This document shows, in pieces, positions 17,188 to 25,553 of a stretch of DNA of 64,000 bases (the stretch's first letter is position 1; every line of letters begins with the position of its first letter). The position numbers and the translations under genes were made by a program. The stretch is from an uncultured Eubacteriales bacterium. GTDB taxonomy: Bacteria; Bacillota; Clostridia; Oscillospirales; Acutalibacteraceae. The notes below the pieces were generated by a model. It was not told where the DNA came from. It was given only the letters and a program-made list of their open reading frames with translations, and did not search any database. The stretch covers positions 62,001 to 126,000 of the forward strand of contig CAKSDI010000005.1 of assembly GCA_934445035.1 (NCBI GenBank), read 5' to 3'.

Positions 17188-17622
17188 TTGCAGAAAATAG
17201 ATAAAACAGTTAAAAATGAGTCGCTTTATATCTTTTTGTTTACTGTGATATTAAGCGTATTTATGCAGGGCGTGTGCCTTATAGTCTGCGCGCTTTCAAG
17301 TCTTTCTTATTCCTATACTTATATAACCGGAAATCTCGTTTCGGCTTTGACTGCGGCGCTCAATTTCTTTCTTATGGGGCTGACTGTTCAAAAAGCCGTA
17401 GGAGCGGATGAAAAGACCGCAAAAACGAGAATTAAATTTTCGCAGACATTAAGAAACGCGGCAATGTTTTTAATAATTGCTGTTTGCGTTTTATTTAAAG
17501 AATATTTTAATCTTGTAACTCTGATAGTTCCGCTGTTTTTCCCGAGAATAGCGATAACTTTCAGACCGCTTTTTAAAAAAGGAGATGAAAGTCTTGACGC
17601 AGGCTCAAAGCCGGAGGTTTAA
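17188..17622 (+). CDS. AtpI-like membrane protein
   Basis: A 144-residue protein with about four transmembrane helices, first in the ATP synthase operon, as AtpI/Uncl usually is. That family is thought to help assemble the c-ring. It starts at TTG 17188 behind AAGGAATGAT. The sequence is poorly conserved; the call rests mostly on size, topology and position. Its 3' end overlaps the start of atpB, which implies translational coupling. Confidence 0.75.
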   Translation: MQKIDKTVKNESLYIFLFTVILSVFMQGVCLIVCALSSLSYSYTYITGNLVSALTAALNFFLMGLTVQKAVGADEKTAKTRIKFSQTLRNAAMFLIIAVCVLFKEYFNLVTLIVPLFFPRIAITFRPLFKKGDESLDAGSKPEV

Positions 17623-18490
17623 GCTAACCGATATTTTTTATCTTTTTATAACCGTAGCGCCGCTTCTGGGCGGTATAGTGCTAAAAGTGCTTACAACTCC
17701 GAAATCCGAGGGAATTCAGATAACGGGCGCGCAGAAATATTTTTGCATAAAAATGCCTCTGCAGGATCTTTGGATCACAGCTTCGCAGATAAATTCCTGG
17801 CTTGTGATGATATCGATTTTAGGGCTATGCCTGTATATCACTCACGGAATAAGCGCTAAAGGCGGTCTTAAAAGGCAGCTTGCGGCGGAGTGGATAGTTG
17901 AAAAGACTAAGGGTTTAGTCAATGAAAATATGGGAGATTATTTTAAGGGCTTTGCCCCGTTTGTAGCGGCGATAATGGCGCTGTCCGTATTTTCAAGTCT
18001 TTTATCGCTTTTAGGTCTTTATCCCCCGACATCTGATATGAACATCGTTGCAGGGTGGGCAATTTTAGTATTCTTCCTTATAACGCATTATAAATTAAAA
18101 TGCGGATTGCTTTATTATATTAAAGGATTTTTTGAGCCTTTCCCGCTCTTTGCCCCGTTTAATGTTATAGGTGAGTTTGCCTCGCCTGTTTCTATGACTT
18201 TCCGTCATTACGGAAACGTGCTATCGGGCTCTGTAATATCCGCGCTTGTTGCGGCAGGACTTTCGGGACTTTCAAACCTGATATTCGGGTGGCTCACTTC
18301 TTTCCCGATATTACAGATAGGTATTCCCGCTGTGCTTTCGGTTTATTTCGATGTTTTCAGCGGCTGCCTGCAGGCATTCATTTTTGCAATGCTTACAATG
18401 CTTTATATCTCCGGCGGATTCCCTGCCGAGGATTATGAATTGAAAAAACAAAAAAAAGAAAATAAAAAACGGAGGAAAATCAAATGTTAG
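17594..18490 (+). CDS. atpB: ATP synthase Fo subunit a
   Basis: Stator half-channel subunit of Fo. The AAAGGAG ribosome binding site (17578-17584) abuts an in-frame ATG at 17585 but is well placed for TTG 17594, so I use the TTG (298 residues). Five or more membrane helices are seen. The essential arginine is R204 in SPVSMTFRHYGNVLSG, followed by a helix containing VFSGCLQAFIFAMLTMLYI. The C-terminus is very basic. It overlaps atpE by 7 nt. Confidence 0.95.
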   Translation: MTQAQSRRFKLTDIFYLFITVAPLLGGIVLKVLTTPKSEGIQITGAQKYFCIKMPLQDLWITASQINSWLVMISILGLCLYITHGISAKGGLKRQLAAEWIVEKTKGLVNENMGDYFKGFAPFVAAIMALSVFSSLLSLLGLYPPTSDMNIVAGWAILVFFLITHYKLKCGLLYYIKGFFEPFPLFAPFNVIGEFASPVSMTFRHYGNVLSGSVISALVAAGLSGLSNLIFGWLTSFPILQIGIPAVLSVYFDVFSGCLQAFIFAMLTMLYISGGFPAEDYELKKQKKENKKRRKIKC

Positions 18491-18765
18491 AACTCGCAAT
18501 TGGAATTATTTTAGGCGGATGCGCGCTCGGTGCAGGCTGTGCTATGATCGCAGGTATAGGCCCTGGTATCGGAGAAGGAAACGCAGTTGCAAAAGCCTGC
18601 GAGGCTATCGGCCGTCAGCCCGAATGCAAGGGCAGTGTAACCACAACTATGATAATGGGTTGCGCTATCGCAGAAACTACCGGTCTTTACGCACTCGTTA
18701 TTGCAATTCTCCTTATATTTGTTGCGCCGGGAAGATTTGTTGATATCTTAAAGAGCAACATCTGA
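18484..18765 (+). CDS. atpE: ATP synthase Fo subunit c
   Basis: 93-residue hairpin of two membrane helices forming the rotor ring. The polar loop is GRQPECKG. Ion-site residues are visible: E31 in GPGIGEGNA, and E64-T65 with Y69 in AIAETTGLYAL. Aligned to the Ilyobacter sodium ring, E31 takes the Gln32 position, E64 the Glu65 position, T65 the Ser66 position and Y69 the Tyr70 position. This resembles the two-carboxylate sodium site of Fusobacterium. Sodium coupling is therefore likely but inferred. Confidence 0.96.
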   Translation: MLELAIGIILGGCALGAGCAMIAGIGPGIGEGNAVAKACEAIGRQPECKGSVTTTMIMGCAIAETTGLYALVIAILLIFVAPGRFVDILKSNI

Positions 18766-18788
18766 TTTAATTTGGAGAAAGTGATAAA

Positions 18789-19298
18789 ATGTCGGACTTT
18801 TTAGATGTTATATCCGTAAATATTTGGCAGATAATTATTTCTCTTTGCAATCTTGTTATTCTTTTTCTTATTTTAAAGCATTTTCTTTTCAAACCCGTAA
18901 ATAAGGTGCTTGACGACAGGCAAAAAGCTATTGACACGGATTATTCCGACGCCAAAACGGCTCTTGAAAATGCCAAAAAGACAGAAAACGAATGGAACGG
19001 CAAGATCAAAGCCGCCGATGAAAAGGCAAATGAGATAATCGGCTCCGCTGCCGACGCGGCAAAGATAAGAGCAGAAGAAATAACTGCCGAGGCGAAAAAA
19101 CAGGCGGATAATATTGTTGCGCGTGCAAAGAGCGAAATGGAGCTTGAAAAGCGCAAATCCGAGGAATCGTTAAAGCAGCAGATATCCGAGGTATCCACTG
19201 CTGTTGCAGGCAAGATACTTTCAAGGGAGTTAAGCGAGAACGATCAGAGAAAGCTCATAGATTCCTTTATTGATGAGATCGGTGAAAGCGATGAATGA
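18789..19298 (+). CDS. atpF: ATP synthase Fo subunit b
   Basis: Peripheral stalk subunit, 169 residues: one N-terminal transmembrane helix (~11-32), then a long charged coiled-coil rich in Ala, Glu and Lys (KKTENEWNGKIKAADEKANE). It ends with the delta-binding region. A GGAGAAAGTG ribosome binding site precedes the ATG. It overlaps atpH by 8 nt. Only one b-type gene is present, so the stalk is a homodimer by inference. Confidence 0.95.
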   Translation: MSDFLDVISVNIWQIIISLCNLVILFLILKHFLFKPVNKVLDDRQKAIDTDYSDAKTALENAKKTENEWNGKIKAADEKANEIIGSAADAAKIRAEEITAEAKKQADNIVARAKSEMELEKRKSEESLKQQISEVSTAVAGKILSRELSENDQRKLIDSFIDEIGESDE

Positions 19299-19821
19299 AG
19301 TATATACTGAATATGCGCAGGCACTGTTTTCTTTGGGAACAGAGCAAGGAAACGAAAGGCTTTATTCTGAAGAGTTAGCGGTTATCAAAACTGCATTTAA
19401 GGAAAATCCCGAATACAAGGAGCTTTTATGCTCTCCTGCTATCGGGAATGATGAAAAGCTTAAATGCATTGACGAGGCTTTTAAAGGTAAAGTGAGTATA
19501 GATGTGCTTAACTTTTTAAAGCTGCTGACTCAAAAAAAGAGAATTTCTAAAATTGAAAGCTGTATCGAAGAATACGGCAAGCTTTTAAACGACTATGAGC
19601 GGACAACCGTTGCAAAGGTTAAAAGCGCGGTAAGTTTAAGCGAAGAAGAAAAGCGGAAACTTACTGAAAAAATAAGCAGACTTACCGGCAAAAAGGTAAG
19701 GCTTAAGCTTAGTATAGATAAAGAGCTCATAGGCGGAATCGTTATTGAAGTTGACGGAAAGATTTTAGACGGCAGCGTTAAACAAAAGCTCCGTGACATA
19801 AAGGAAGTGATGGACAGATGA
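19291..19821 (+). CDS. atpH: ATP synthase F1 subunit delta
   Basis: Connects F1 to the peripheral stalk. I place the start at ATG 19291 (MNEVYTEYAQALFSLG), which overlaps the end of atpF; an earlier in-frame ATG at 19270 adds seven residues lacking family resemblance. The 176-residue product has the helical N-terminal domain and the C-terminal motif LIGGIVIEVDGKILDGSVKQKL. It overlaps atpA as ATGA. Confidence 0.95.
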   Translation: MNEVYTEYAQALFSLGTEQGNERLYSEELAVIKTAFKENPEYKELLCSPAIGNDEKLKCIDEAFKGKVSIDVLNFLKLLTQKKRISKIESCIEEYGKLLNDYERTTVAKVKSAVSLSEEEKRKLTEKISRLTGKKVRLKLSIDKELIGGIVIEVDGKILDGSVKQKLRDIKEVMDR

Positions 19822-21311
19822 AAACAAAAGCGGAAGAAATCAGCGGAATTATCAAAGAACAGATAAAAAACTTTGACGATAAGATAGAAATGCGCGAAAC
19901 CGGCAAGGTTATGATAGTCGGCGACGGTATTGCAAGGGTTTACGGTCTTCGGAACTGTATGGCAAACGAGCTTGTAGAATTTGCCGACGGCAGTTACGGT
20001 GTTGCGCAGAACCTTGAAAGCGAGGCTGTTTCCGTAGCAATTTTATCTGACAGCGACGGTATCAGCGAGGGTACCGAGGTCAAAAGAACGGGCAAGGTTC
20101 TTTCGGTCCCCGTAGGCGAGGAATTTTTAGGAAGAATAGTAAACGCCCTTGGTAATCCTATTGACGGAAAAGGCCCGATAAAAGCCGCGGAGTACCGCCC
20201 TGTAGAAGAAGAGGCGCCGGGAATTATCGAGCGAAAGAGCGTATGCGTGCCTTTGCAGACAGGTATCAAAGCGATCGACAGTATGATACCGATTGGCAGA
20301 GGACAAAGAGAGCTTATAATAGGCGACAGGCAGACAGGTAAAACGGAAATCGTTACCGACACGATCATAAACCAGAAAGACACGGGAGTTATCTGTATCT
20401 ATGTATCTATCGGTCAGAAATCCACTTCCGTTGTTCAGCTTGTTAATGATTTAAAACGCGAAGGCGCAATGGACTATACGATAGTTATTTCCGCATTCGC
20501 TTCCGAAAGCGCGCCGCTTCAATATATTGCTCCTTATGCAGGATGCGCTATGGCGGAATATTTCAGAGCGCAGGGTAAAGACGTGCTTATAGTATATGAT
20601 GATCTTTCAAAGCACGCCGTAGCTTACAGAGCGCTTTCCCTGCTTATCAGAAGACCGCCCGGAAGAGAGGCATACCCGGGAGATGTTTTCTATCTCCATT
20701 CAAGACTTCTTGAAAGAGCGGCCTGCGTTGCCGATGAATACGGCGGCGGCTCGATAACGGCACTGCCTATAATCGAAACCCAGGCAGGCGATGTTTCGGC
20801 GTATATTCCGACGAATGTTATATCCATTACAGACGGACAGATATTCCTCGAAACAGAGCTTTTCCACAGCGGAATTATGCCCGCGATAAACCCGGGTATA
20901 TCAGTTTCGCGAGTCGGCGGTTCGGCACAGCTTAAGGGAATGAAAAAGGTTTCGGGCGAGCTTAAGCTTTTATATTCGCAGTACAGAGAGCTGCAGGCGT
21001 TTGCGCAGTTCGGAAGCGACCTTGACGCCGATACCAAGGCAAGGCTTGCTTTAGGAGAAAGAATAGTAGAAGTTTTAAAGCAGAATAAAAATTCGCCCGT
21101 CGAAGTAGGTTGCCAAGTCGCTATAGTTTACGCTGTTATAAACGGTTATCTCAATTCAGTTGAGGTATCTGATGTTAAGAAATATGAGCGCGATCTTTAT
21201 GCGCTTCTTAAAAACAAATACAGCGGATTTTTAAAGAGAATAAAAGAGAACTATTTTGAGGAAGAGGATATCGAAACTCTCAAAAAGGCTCTCGGAGAAA
21301 TGCAGAGGTGA
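19818..21311 (+). CDS. atpA: ATP synthase F1 subunit alpha
   Basis: Non-catalytic nucleotide-binding subunit of the F1 hexamer, 497 residues. The P-loop is GDRQTGKTEI, preceded by GIKAIDSMIPIGRGQRELI. The alpha-specific stretch YPGDVFYLHSRLLERA and the ATPase signature region PAINPGISVSRVGGSAQ are intact. It starts in an ATGA overlap with atpH, and atpG follows after 9 nt. Confidence 0.98.
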   Translation: MKTKAEEISGIIKEQIKNFDDKIEMRETGKVMIVGDGIARVYGLRNCMANELVEFADGSYGVAQNLESEAVSVAILSDSDGISEGTEVKRTGKVLSVPVGEEFLGRIVNALGNPIDGKGPIKAAEYRPVEEEAPGIIERKSVCVPLQTGIKAIDSMIPIGRGQRELIIGDRQTGKTEIVTDTIINQKDTGVICIYVSIGQKSTSVVQLVNDLKREGAMDYTIVISAFASESAPLQYIAPYAGCAMAEYFRAQGKDVLIVYDDLSKHAVAYRALSLLIRRPPGREAYPGDVFYLHSRLLERAACVADEYGGGSITALPIIETQAGDVSAYIPTNVISITDGQIFLETELFHSGIMPAINPGISVSRVGGSAQLKGMKKVSGELKLLYSQYRELQAFAQFGSDLDADTKARLALGERIVEVLKQNKNSPVEVGCQVAIVYAVINGYLNSVEVSDVKKYERDLYALLKNKYSGFLKRIKENYFEEEDIETLKKALGEMQR

Positions 21312-21320
21312 CATAAGGCT

Positions 21321-22127
21321 TTGGGAGCTGATACGAAAAAACTCAGAATCAGAATCAAAAGCGTAAATTCCACTCTTCATCTGACTAAGGCTATGGGATT
21401 GGTTGCCTCATCAAAGCTGAGAAAATCGGGAATAGCAATGCAAAACAGCAAGCAGTATTCCTGCGCGCTTGAAGATATGATAAGCTCGCTTACTTCCTCT
21501 GCTGAATGCCGAAACAGCCCATATTTAAAGGACAACGGCGCAAATGCATTAAAGCTTATAGTAATTGCCGGCGACAGAGGGCTTGCAGGCGGATACAACG
21601 CAAATATTTTCAGGCTCTGCAAAGAATATGAAAACGCCGAAATTATTCCTATAGGAAAGAGAGCCTGCGATAAGTTCGGTAAAGAAACCGTGATGTGCGA
21701 GGGCTATTCTTTTGAGGCTGCAAAAGAGCTAACGGATAAGCTTTGCGAGCAGTATTTAAACGGTGAGTTTTCAAAGCTCGGAATCGTTTATACCGAATAT
21801 GAATCAATGCTTTCACAGACGGCTAAAATCGAATTTTTGCTTCCGCTTGAAAAATCGGAGCAAAAGCAAAGCGCAGGCACGGTTTTCGAGCCCGACGAGC
21901 TTACAATGCTAAACCGGATAGTAAAAGAATATATTTCGGGAATTATTTTAGCAAGAGCAAGGGAAAGCTTTGCGTGCGAAGTGGCGGCAAGGCGAGCGGC
22001 AATGGATTCGGCAGGGAAGAACGCCCAGCAGATGATCGACGGATTAAAGCTTAAATACAACCGCGCAAGGCAAGGCGCTATTACGCAGGAAATAACGGAG
22101 ATAGTCGCCGGGTCAGGCGATCTTTAA
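21321..22127 (+). CDS. atpG: ATP synthase F1 subunit gamma
   Basis: Central rotor shaft, 268 residues, slightly short of the usual ~285. It begins at TTG behind a TAAGG site with TKKLRIRIKSVNSTLHLTKAM. GDRGLAGGYNANIF is conserved, and the C-terminal helix ARRAAMDSAGKNAQQMI is followed by NRARQGAITQEITEIVAG. It sits between atpA and atpD as expected. Confidence 0.96.
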   Translation: MGADTKKLRIRIKSVNSTLHLTKAMGLVASSKLRKSGIAMQNSKQYSCALEDMISSLTSSAECRNSPYLKDNGANALKLIVIAGDRGLAGGYNANIFRLCKEYENAEIIPIGKRACDKFGKETVMCEGYSFEAAKELTDKLCEQYLNGEFSKLGIVYTEYESMLSQTAKIEFLLPLEKSEQKQSAGTVFEPDELTMLNRIVKEYISGIILARARESFACEVAARRAAMDSAGKNAQQMIDGLKLKYNRARQGAITQEITEIVAGSGDL

Positions 22128-22141
22128 AGGAGGAAAAATCT

Positions 22142-23536
22142 TTGGCTGAACAAAATAAAGGTTTTGTTGAACAGGTTATGGGACCTGTTGTCGATGTAAA
22201 ATTCGGACAGGATAATCTTCCTGCAATAAACAATGCTTTAACTATGCCGATAGGCGACAGAACGCTTACGGTAGAGGTGGCACAGCACATAGGCGATAAT
22301 GTTGTAAGATGTATCGCAATGGCTTCTACCGACGGACTTAAAAGAGGCACCGAGGTAACGGATACCAAAGCGCCGATAAGCGTACCGGTAGGAAAAGAAA
22401 CTTTAGGAAGAATATTCAATGTTTTAGGTCAGACCGTGGATAACGGCGAGGAGCTTAAAAACCCGGAGCGCTGGAATATCCACCGCAATCCGCCTGAATA
22501 TGACGAGCTTTCGGCTTCTACTGAGATACTCGAAACCGGAATTAAGGTCATCGATCTTATATGCCCGTATTCAAAGGGCGGAAAAATAGGTCTGTTCGGC
22601 GGAGCGGGCGTAGGAAAGACCGTTCTTATAATGGAGCTTATAAACAATGTTGCCAAGCAGCACGGCGGACTTTCGGTATTCACGGGAGTCGGAGAGCGCA
22701 CGAGAGAGGGTAACGATCTTTATAATGAAATGAAGCAATCGGGAGTTCTTTCAAACACCGCGCTTGTGTACGGTCAGATGAACGAACCGCCCGGAGCGAG
22801 AATGAGAGTAGGTCTTTCGGGACTTACTATGGCTGAATATTTCAGAGATACCGAGGGACAAGATGTTTTACTCTTTATCGATAATATATTCAGATTTACC
22901 CAGGCAGGAAGCGAGGTTTCCGCACTGCTCGGCAGAATGCCGTCGGCAGTAGGATATCAGCCGACGCTTGCTAACGAAATGGGCGCTTTGCAGGAAAGAA
23001 TTACTTCTACGAAAAAAGGCTCTATAACATCTGTTCAGGCGGTATATGTCCCGGCTGACGATCTTACGGACCCTGCTCCTGCAACCACATTTGCTCATCT
23101 TGACGCAACCACGGTTTTATCAAGAGAAATATCTTCTCAGGGCATTTATCCCGCTGTTGATCCGCTGGAGTCTACAAGCCGAATTCTTTCGGAAGAGATT
23201 TTAGGCGAAGAACATTACAGGGTTGCCCGTGAGGTGCAAAGAATACTTCAAAGATACAATGAACTTATGGATATCATTGCGATCATGGGTATGGATGAGC
23301 TTTCCGACGAGGATAAGGTAACGGTATCGAGAGCGAGAAAAATTCAGAGGTTCTTATCTCAGCCTTTCCATGTTTCGGAAAAATTTACGGGAATTCCCGG
23401 TACTTATGTACCGCTCAGTGAAACGATCCGAGGATTTAAAGAAATCATCGAGGGTAAACACGACGATCTCCCCGAATCTGCTTTTCTGTTTGTAGGAACT
23501 ATTGATGAGGCTGTCGAAAAGGCAAAGAGGGGTTAA
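22142..23536 (+). CDS. atpD: ATP synthase F1 subunit beta
   Basis: Catalytic subunit, 464 residues. It starts at TTG 22142 with a very strong AAAGGAGG site 8 nt upstream. Walker A is GGAGVGKTVL, catalytic Glu in GVGERTREGNDLY, Walker B in DVLLFIDNIFRF, signature PAVDPLESTSR. Both F1 catalytic partner genes in this operon use rare start codons with strong ribosome binding sites. Confidence 0.98.
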   Translation: MAEQNKGFVEQVMGPVVDVKFGQDNLPAINNALTMPIGDRTLTVEVAQHIGDNVVRCIAMASTDGLKRGTEVTDTKAPISVPVGKETLGRIFNVLGQTVDNGEELKNPERWNIHRNPPEYDELSASTEILETGIKVIDLICPYSKGGKIGLFGGAGVGKTVLIMELINNVAKQHGGLSVFTGVGERTREGNDLYNEMKQSGVLSNTALVYGQMNEPPGARMRVGLSGLTMAEYFRDTEGQDVLLFIDNIFRFTQAGSEVSALLGRMPSAVGYQPTLANEMGALQERITSTKKGSITSVQAVYVPADDLTDPAPATTFAHLDATTVLSREISSQGIYPAVDPLESTSRILSEEILGEEHYRVAREVQRILQRYNELMDIIAIMGMDELSDEDKVTVSRARKIQRFLSQPFHVSEKFTGIPGTYVPLSETIRGFKEIIEGKHDDLPESAFLFVGTIDEAVEKAKRG

Positions 23537-23542
23537 AATATA

Positions 23543-23833
23543 ATGGAAACTTTTAAGCTTACGGTTTCAACACCGGACGGAGATTATCTAAAGACCGACG
23601 CCGTGAATTTATCGCTTAGAGGCTCGGAGGGAGATCTTGCCATAATGGCAGGGCATATTCCTTTCGCGACCGCTACGAATTACGGCAAATGCAAGATCGA
23701 ACTTCCGGACGGATCGGTAAAAGAACTTTTTATAGGATCCGGAATTCTCACGGTTACCAGAAAAACCGCCGTATTGCTTACTTTAAGCGCAAGGCCTTTT
23801 GATGAAAAGACCGATAGTGAAATCTGCGATTGA
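23543..23833 (+). CDS. atpC: ATP synthase F1 subunit epsilon, short form
   Basis: Only 96 residues against the usual ~130-140. The N-terminal beta-barrel is complete (FKLTVSTPDGDYLKTDAVNL, GSEGDLAIMAGHIPFATAT, IGSGILTVTRKTAVLL). The C-terminal two-helix domain that inhibits ATP hydrolysis in many bacteria is missing. No frameshift explains this: all frames after the stop are non-coding AT-rich sequence. The gene ends the operon. Confidence 0.93.
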   Translation: METFKLTVSTPDGDYLKTDAVNLSLRGSEGDLAIMAGHIPFATATNYGKCKIELPDGSVKELFIGSGILTVTRKTAVLLTLSARPFDEKTDSEICD

Positions 23834-23858
23834 TAGCGGAAAAAACAAAATTTTCTGC

Positions 23859-23887
23859 TTGAAAAATCAAAAATAATTTGTTATAAT
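23859..23887 (+). promoter_or_regulatory. Promoter between atpC and the MATE gene
   Basis: TTGAAA (23859-23864), 17-bp spacer, TATAAT (23882-23887). It lies upstream of the terminator hairpin at 23914, so its transcript must pass that hairpin to reach the MATE gene. Confidence 0.7.
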
Positions 23888-23913
23888 TATAACACTATAA
23901 CGAGTGGCTTTTT

Positions 23914-23956
23914 AAAGAGGCGTAAATCCAGTTTATGGATTTACGCCTCTTTTTTG
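23914..23956 (+). terminator. Terminator/attenuator hairpin before the MATE gene
   Basis: A perfect 17-bp stem AAAGAGGCGTAAATCCA/TGGATTTACGCCTCTTT (23914-23930/23936-23952) followed by T-run. It ends the atp transcript and also stands between the local promoter and the MATE ribosome binding site. Confidence 0.9.
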
Positions 23957-23974
23957 TGCCGAAAAGGAGAAAAT

Positions 23975-25363
23975 ATGCAGGAAGAAAAACTTAATAAAAT
24001 GGCGGTTGCGCCTATTAAAAAATTGATTTTAAAAATGGGACTGCCAATGATCGTATCTATGGTCTTACAAGCTCTTTATAATGTAATTGACAGCATTTAT
24101 GTGGCTAATATGGGAGCTAAAGGGGCAATGGCCAATCAGGCGCTTACTTATGCTTTCCCGATTCAGATCATGATAATTGCTATCGGTGTGGGAACGGGGG
24201 TCGGCTTAAATGCTTTGCTTTCAAAAAGCTTAGGAGAAAACGACAAAGAAAAGGTAAACAAAACAGCGGGAAACGGAATATTTTTGAGCTTATGTATTTA
24301 TCTGATATTTTTATTATTCGGAATTTTTTGTTCTAAATGGTTTATTTCTTTATTTAACAGCGACAAAGAAATTGTGAAAATGGGAACCGAATATTTAAAA
24401 ATCTGTACTTGTTTTTCTTTAGGCTCAATAGGTTTTACGGTTTATGAAAGATTTTTGCAGGCGACCGGAAAAACAATGCTTTCAACTATTTCACAAGTTT
24501 CGGGAGCAGTTGCAAATATTGTACTTGATTATATTTTTATTTATCCGCTTAAAATGGGCGTTGCAGGTGCGGCGTGGGCGACGGTGATAGGTCAGTTCTT
24601 ATCATTATTTATCGCAATGTATTTTCATTACAAAAAGAACTCGGAAATTGACGGAAATATTAAATACATAAAAGCGGAAATAAGTATAATAAAAGGAATT
24701 TACGGTATAGGTGTTTCAGCGGCGCTTATGCAGGCGATGCTTGCTGTAATGATGGCGGGAATGAATGCTATTTTAGGTTTGGCGCAGGTAAATCAGACGA
24801 TTTTGATAGGTTCATTCGGAATTTATTACAAAATTCAGCAGATCGCATTGTTTTCGGCGTTCGGTCTTTCAAATACTATAATATCGATATTATCTTTCAA
24901 TTACGGAATGAAGAATAAAGAAAGAATAGACGAATGTATTAAATACGGAATAATCGATACCATGATCGTTACTTTTTTGATCAGCGTTTTATTCGAAATA
25001 TTTGCTTATCCCTTATCAAATTTATTTGCTTTAGCCGGCGGAACTACGAAAGAAATAATAAATGTGTGCGCTAAGGCTTTGAGAATTTCAAGCTGCGGAT
25101 TTATATTTATGGGCATTTCGGTAGCTATTCAAGGAATTTTGCAATCAATAAGATATGCGGTAAGACCTTTAATAATTTCACTTTTAAGACTTGTTGTTTT
25201 CGTTTTCCCTGTGGCGTTTTTATTTACTCGGTCAAATAATGTCACCGATACCGTTTGGTGGACTTTCCCTATTGCAGAAGTTTTAACAGCGATAATCTCA
25301 TTATTTATTCTGAAAAATTCTTATAATAAAAAAATTAAGAACGAGAATTTAAGCGATTTTTAA
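23975..25363 (+). CDS. MATE family efflux transporter
   Basis: Multidrug/toxin extrusion transporter with about 12 transmembrane helices, 462 residues from ATG 23975 (AAGGAG 7 nt upstream). Typical MatE features include LILKMGLPMIVSMVLQALYN and the inter-repeat GTEYLKICTCFSLGSIGF. Ends with a basic Asn/Lys-rich tail. The substrate cannot be read from the sequence. Codon use is more A/T-rich than that of the atp genes. A promoter followed by a terminator-like hairpin precedes it, suggesting possible attenuation. Confidence 0.93.
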   Translation: MQEEKLNKMAVAPIKKLILKMGLPMIVSMVLQALYNVIDSIYVANMGAKGAMANQALTYAFPIQIMIIAIGVGTGVGLNALLSKSLGENDKEKVNKTAGNGIFLSLCIYLIFLLFGIFCSKWFISLFNSDKEIVKMGTEYLKICTCFSLGSIGFTVYERFLQATGKTMLSTISQVSGAVANIVLDYIFIYPLKMGVAGAAWATVIGQFLSLFIAMYFHYKKNSEIDGNIKYIKAEISIIKGIYGIGVSAALMQAMLAVMMAGMNAILGLAQVNQTILIGSFGIYYKIQQIALFSAFGLSNTIISILSFNYGMKNKERIDECIKYGIIDTMIVTFLISVLFEIFAYPLSNLFALAGGTTKEIINVCAKALRISSCGFIFMGISVAIQGILQSIRYAVRPLIISLLRLVVFVFPVAFLFTRSNNVTDTVWWTFPIAEVLTAIISLFILKNSYNKKIKNENLSDF

Positions 25364-25370
25364 ACAAAAA

Positions 25371-25402
25371 TAAAAGCGGCGCAATTTTGCACCGCTTTTT
25401 TC
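25371..25402. terminator. Hairpin between MATE gene and tRNA-Gly
   Basis: AAAAGCGGCGCA/TGCACCGCTTTT stem with one mismatch and T-runs on both strands. It serves the MATE gene (plus) and the tRNA (minus). Confidence 0.75.
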
Positions 25403-25405
25403 GTG

Positions 25406-25479
25406 TGGAGCGGATAACGGGGATCGAACCCGCATTTTCAGCTTGGGAAGCTGACATTCTACCACTGAACTATATCCGC
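25406..25479 (-). tRNA. tRNA-Gly (anticodon CCC)
   Basis: A full cloverleaf on the minus strand: acceptor GCGGATA/TATCCGC, D-arm with GTTCAGTGGTAGAA, anticodon loop TTCCCAA on a TCAGC/GCTGA stem, T-arm with GGTTCGATCC. CCA is encoded (25408-25406). Anticodon CCC reads the glycine codon GGG. Confidence 0.93.
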
Positions 25480-25517
25480 GTATATTAATATTATAGCTTT
25501 TATATTAAAAAAAATCA

Positions 25518-25553
25518 AGATAAAAAAATGCGGCATATAGCCGCATTTTTTTA
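25518..25553. terminator. Terminator at the 3' end of the GH3 gene
   Basis: A 13-bp stem AAAAAAATGCGGC/GCCGCATTTTTTT (25522-25534/25540-25552) with a 5-nt loop, overlapping the GH3 stop codon. It is symmetrical. Confidence 0.85.
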
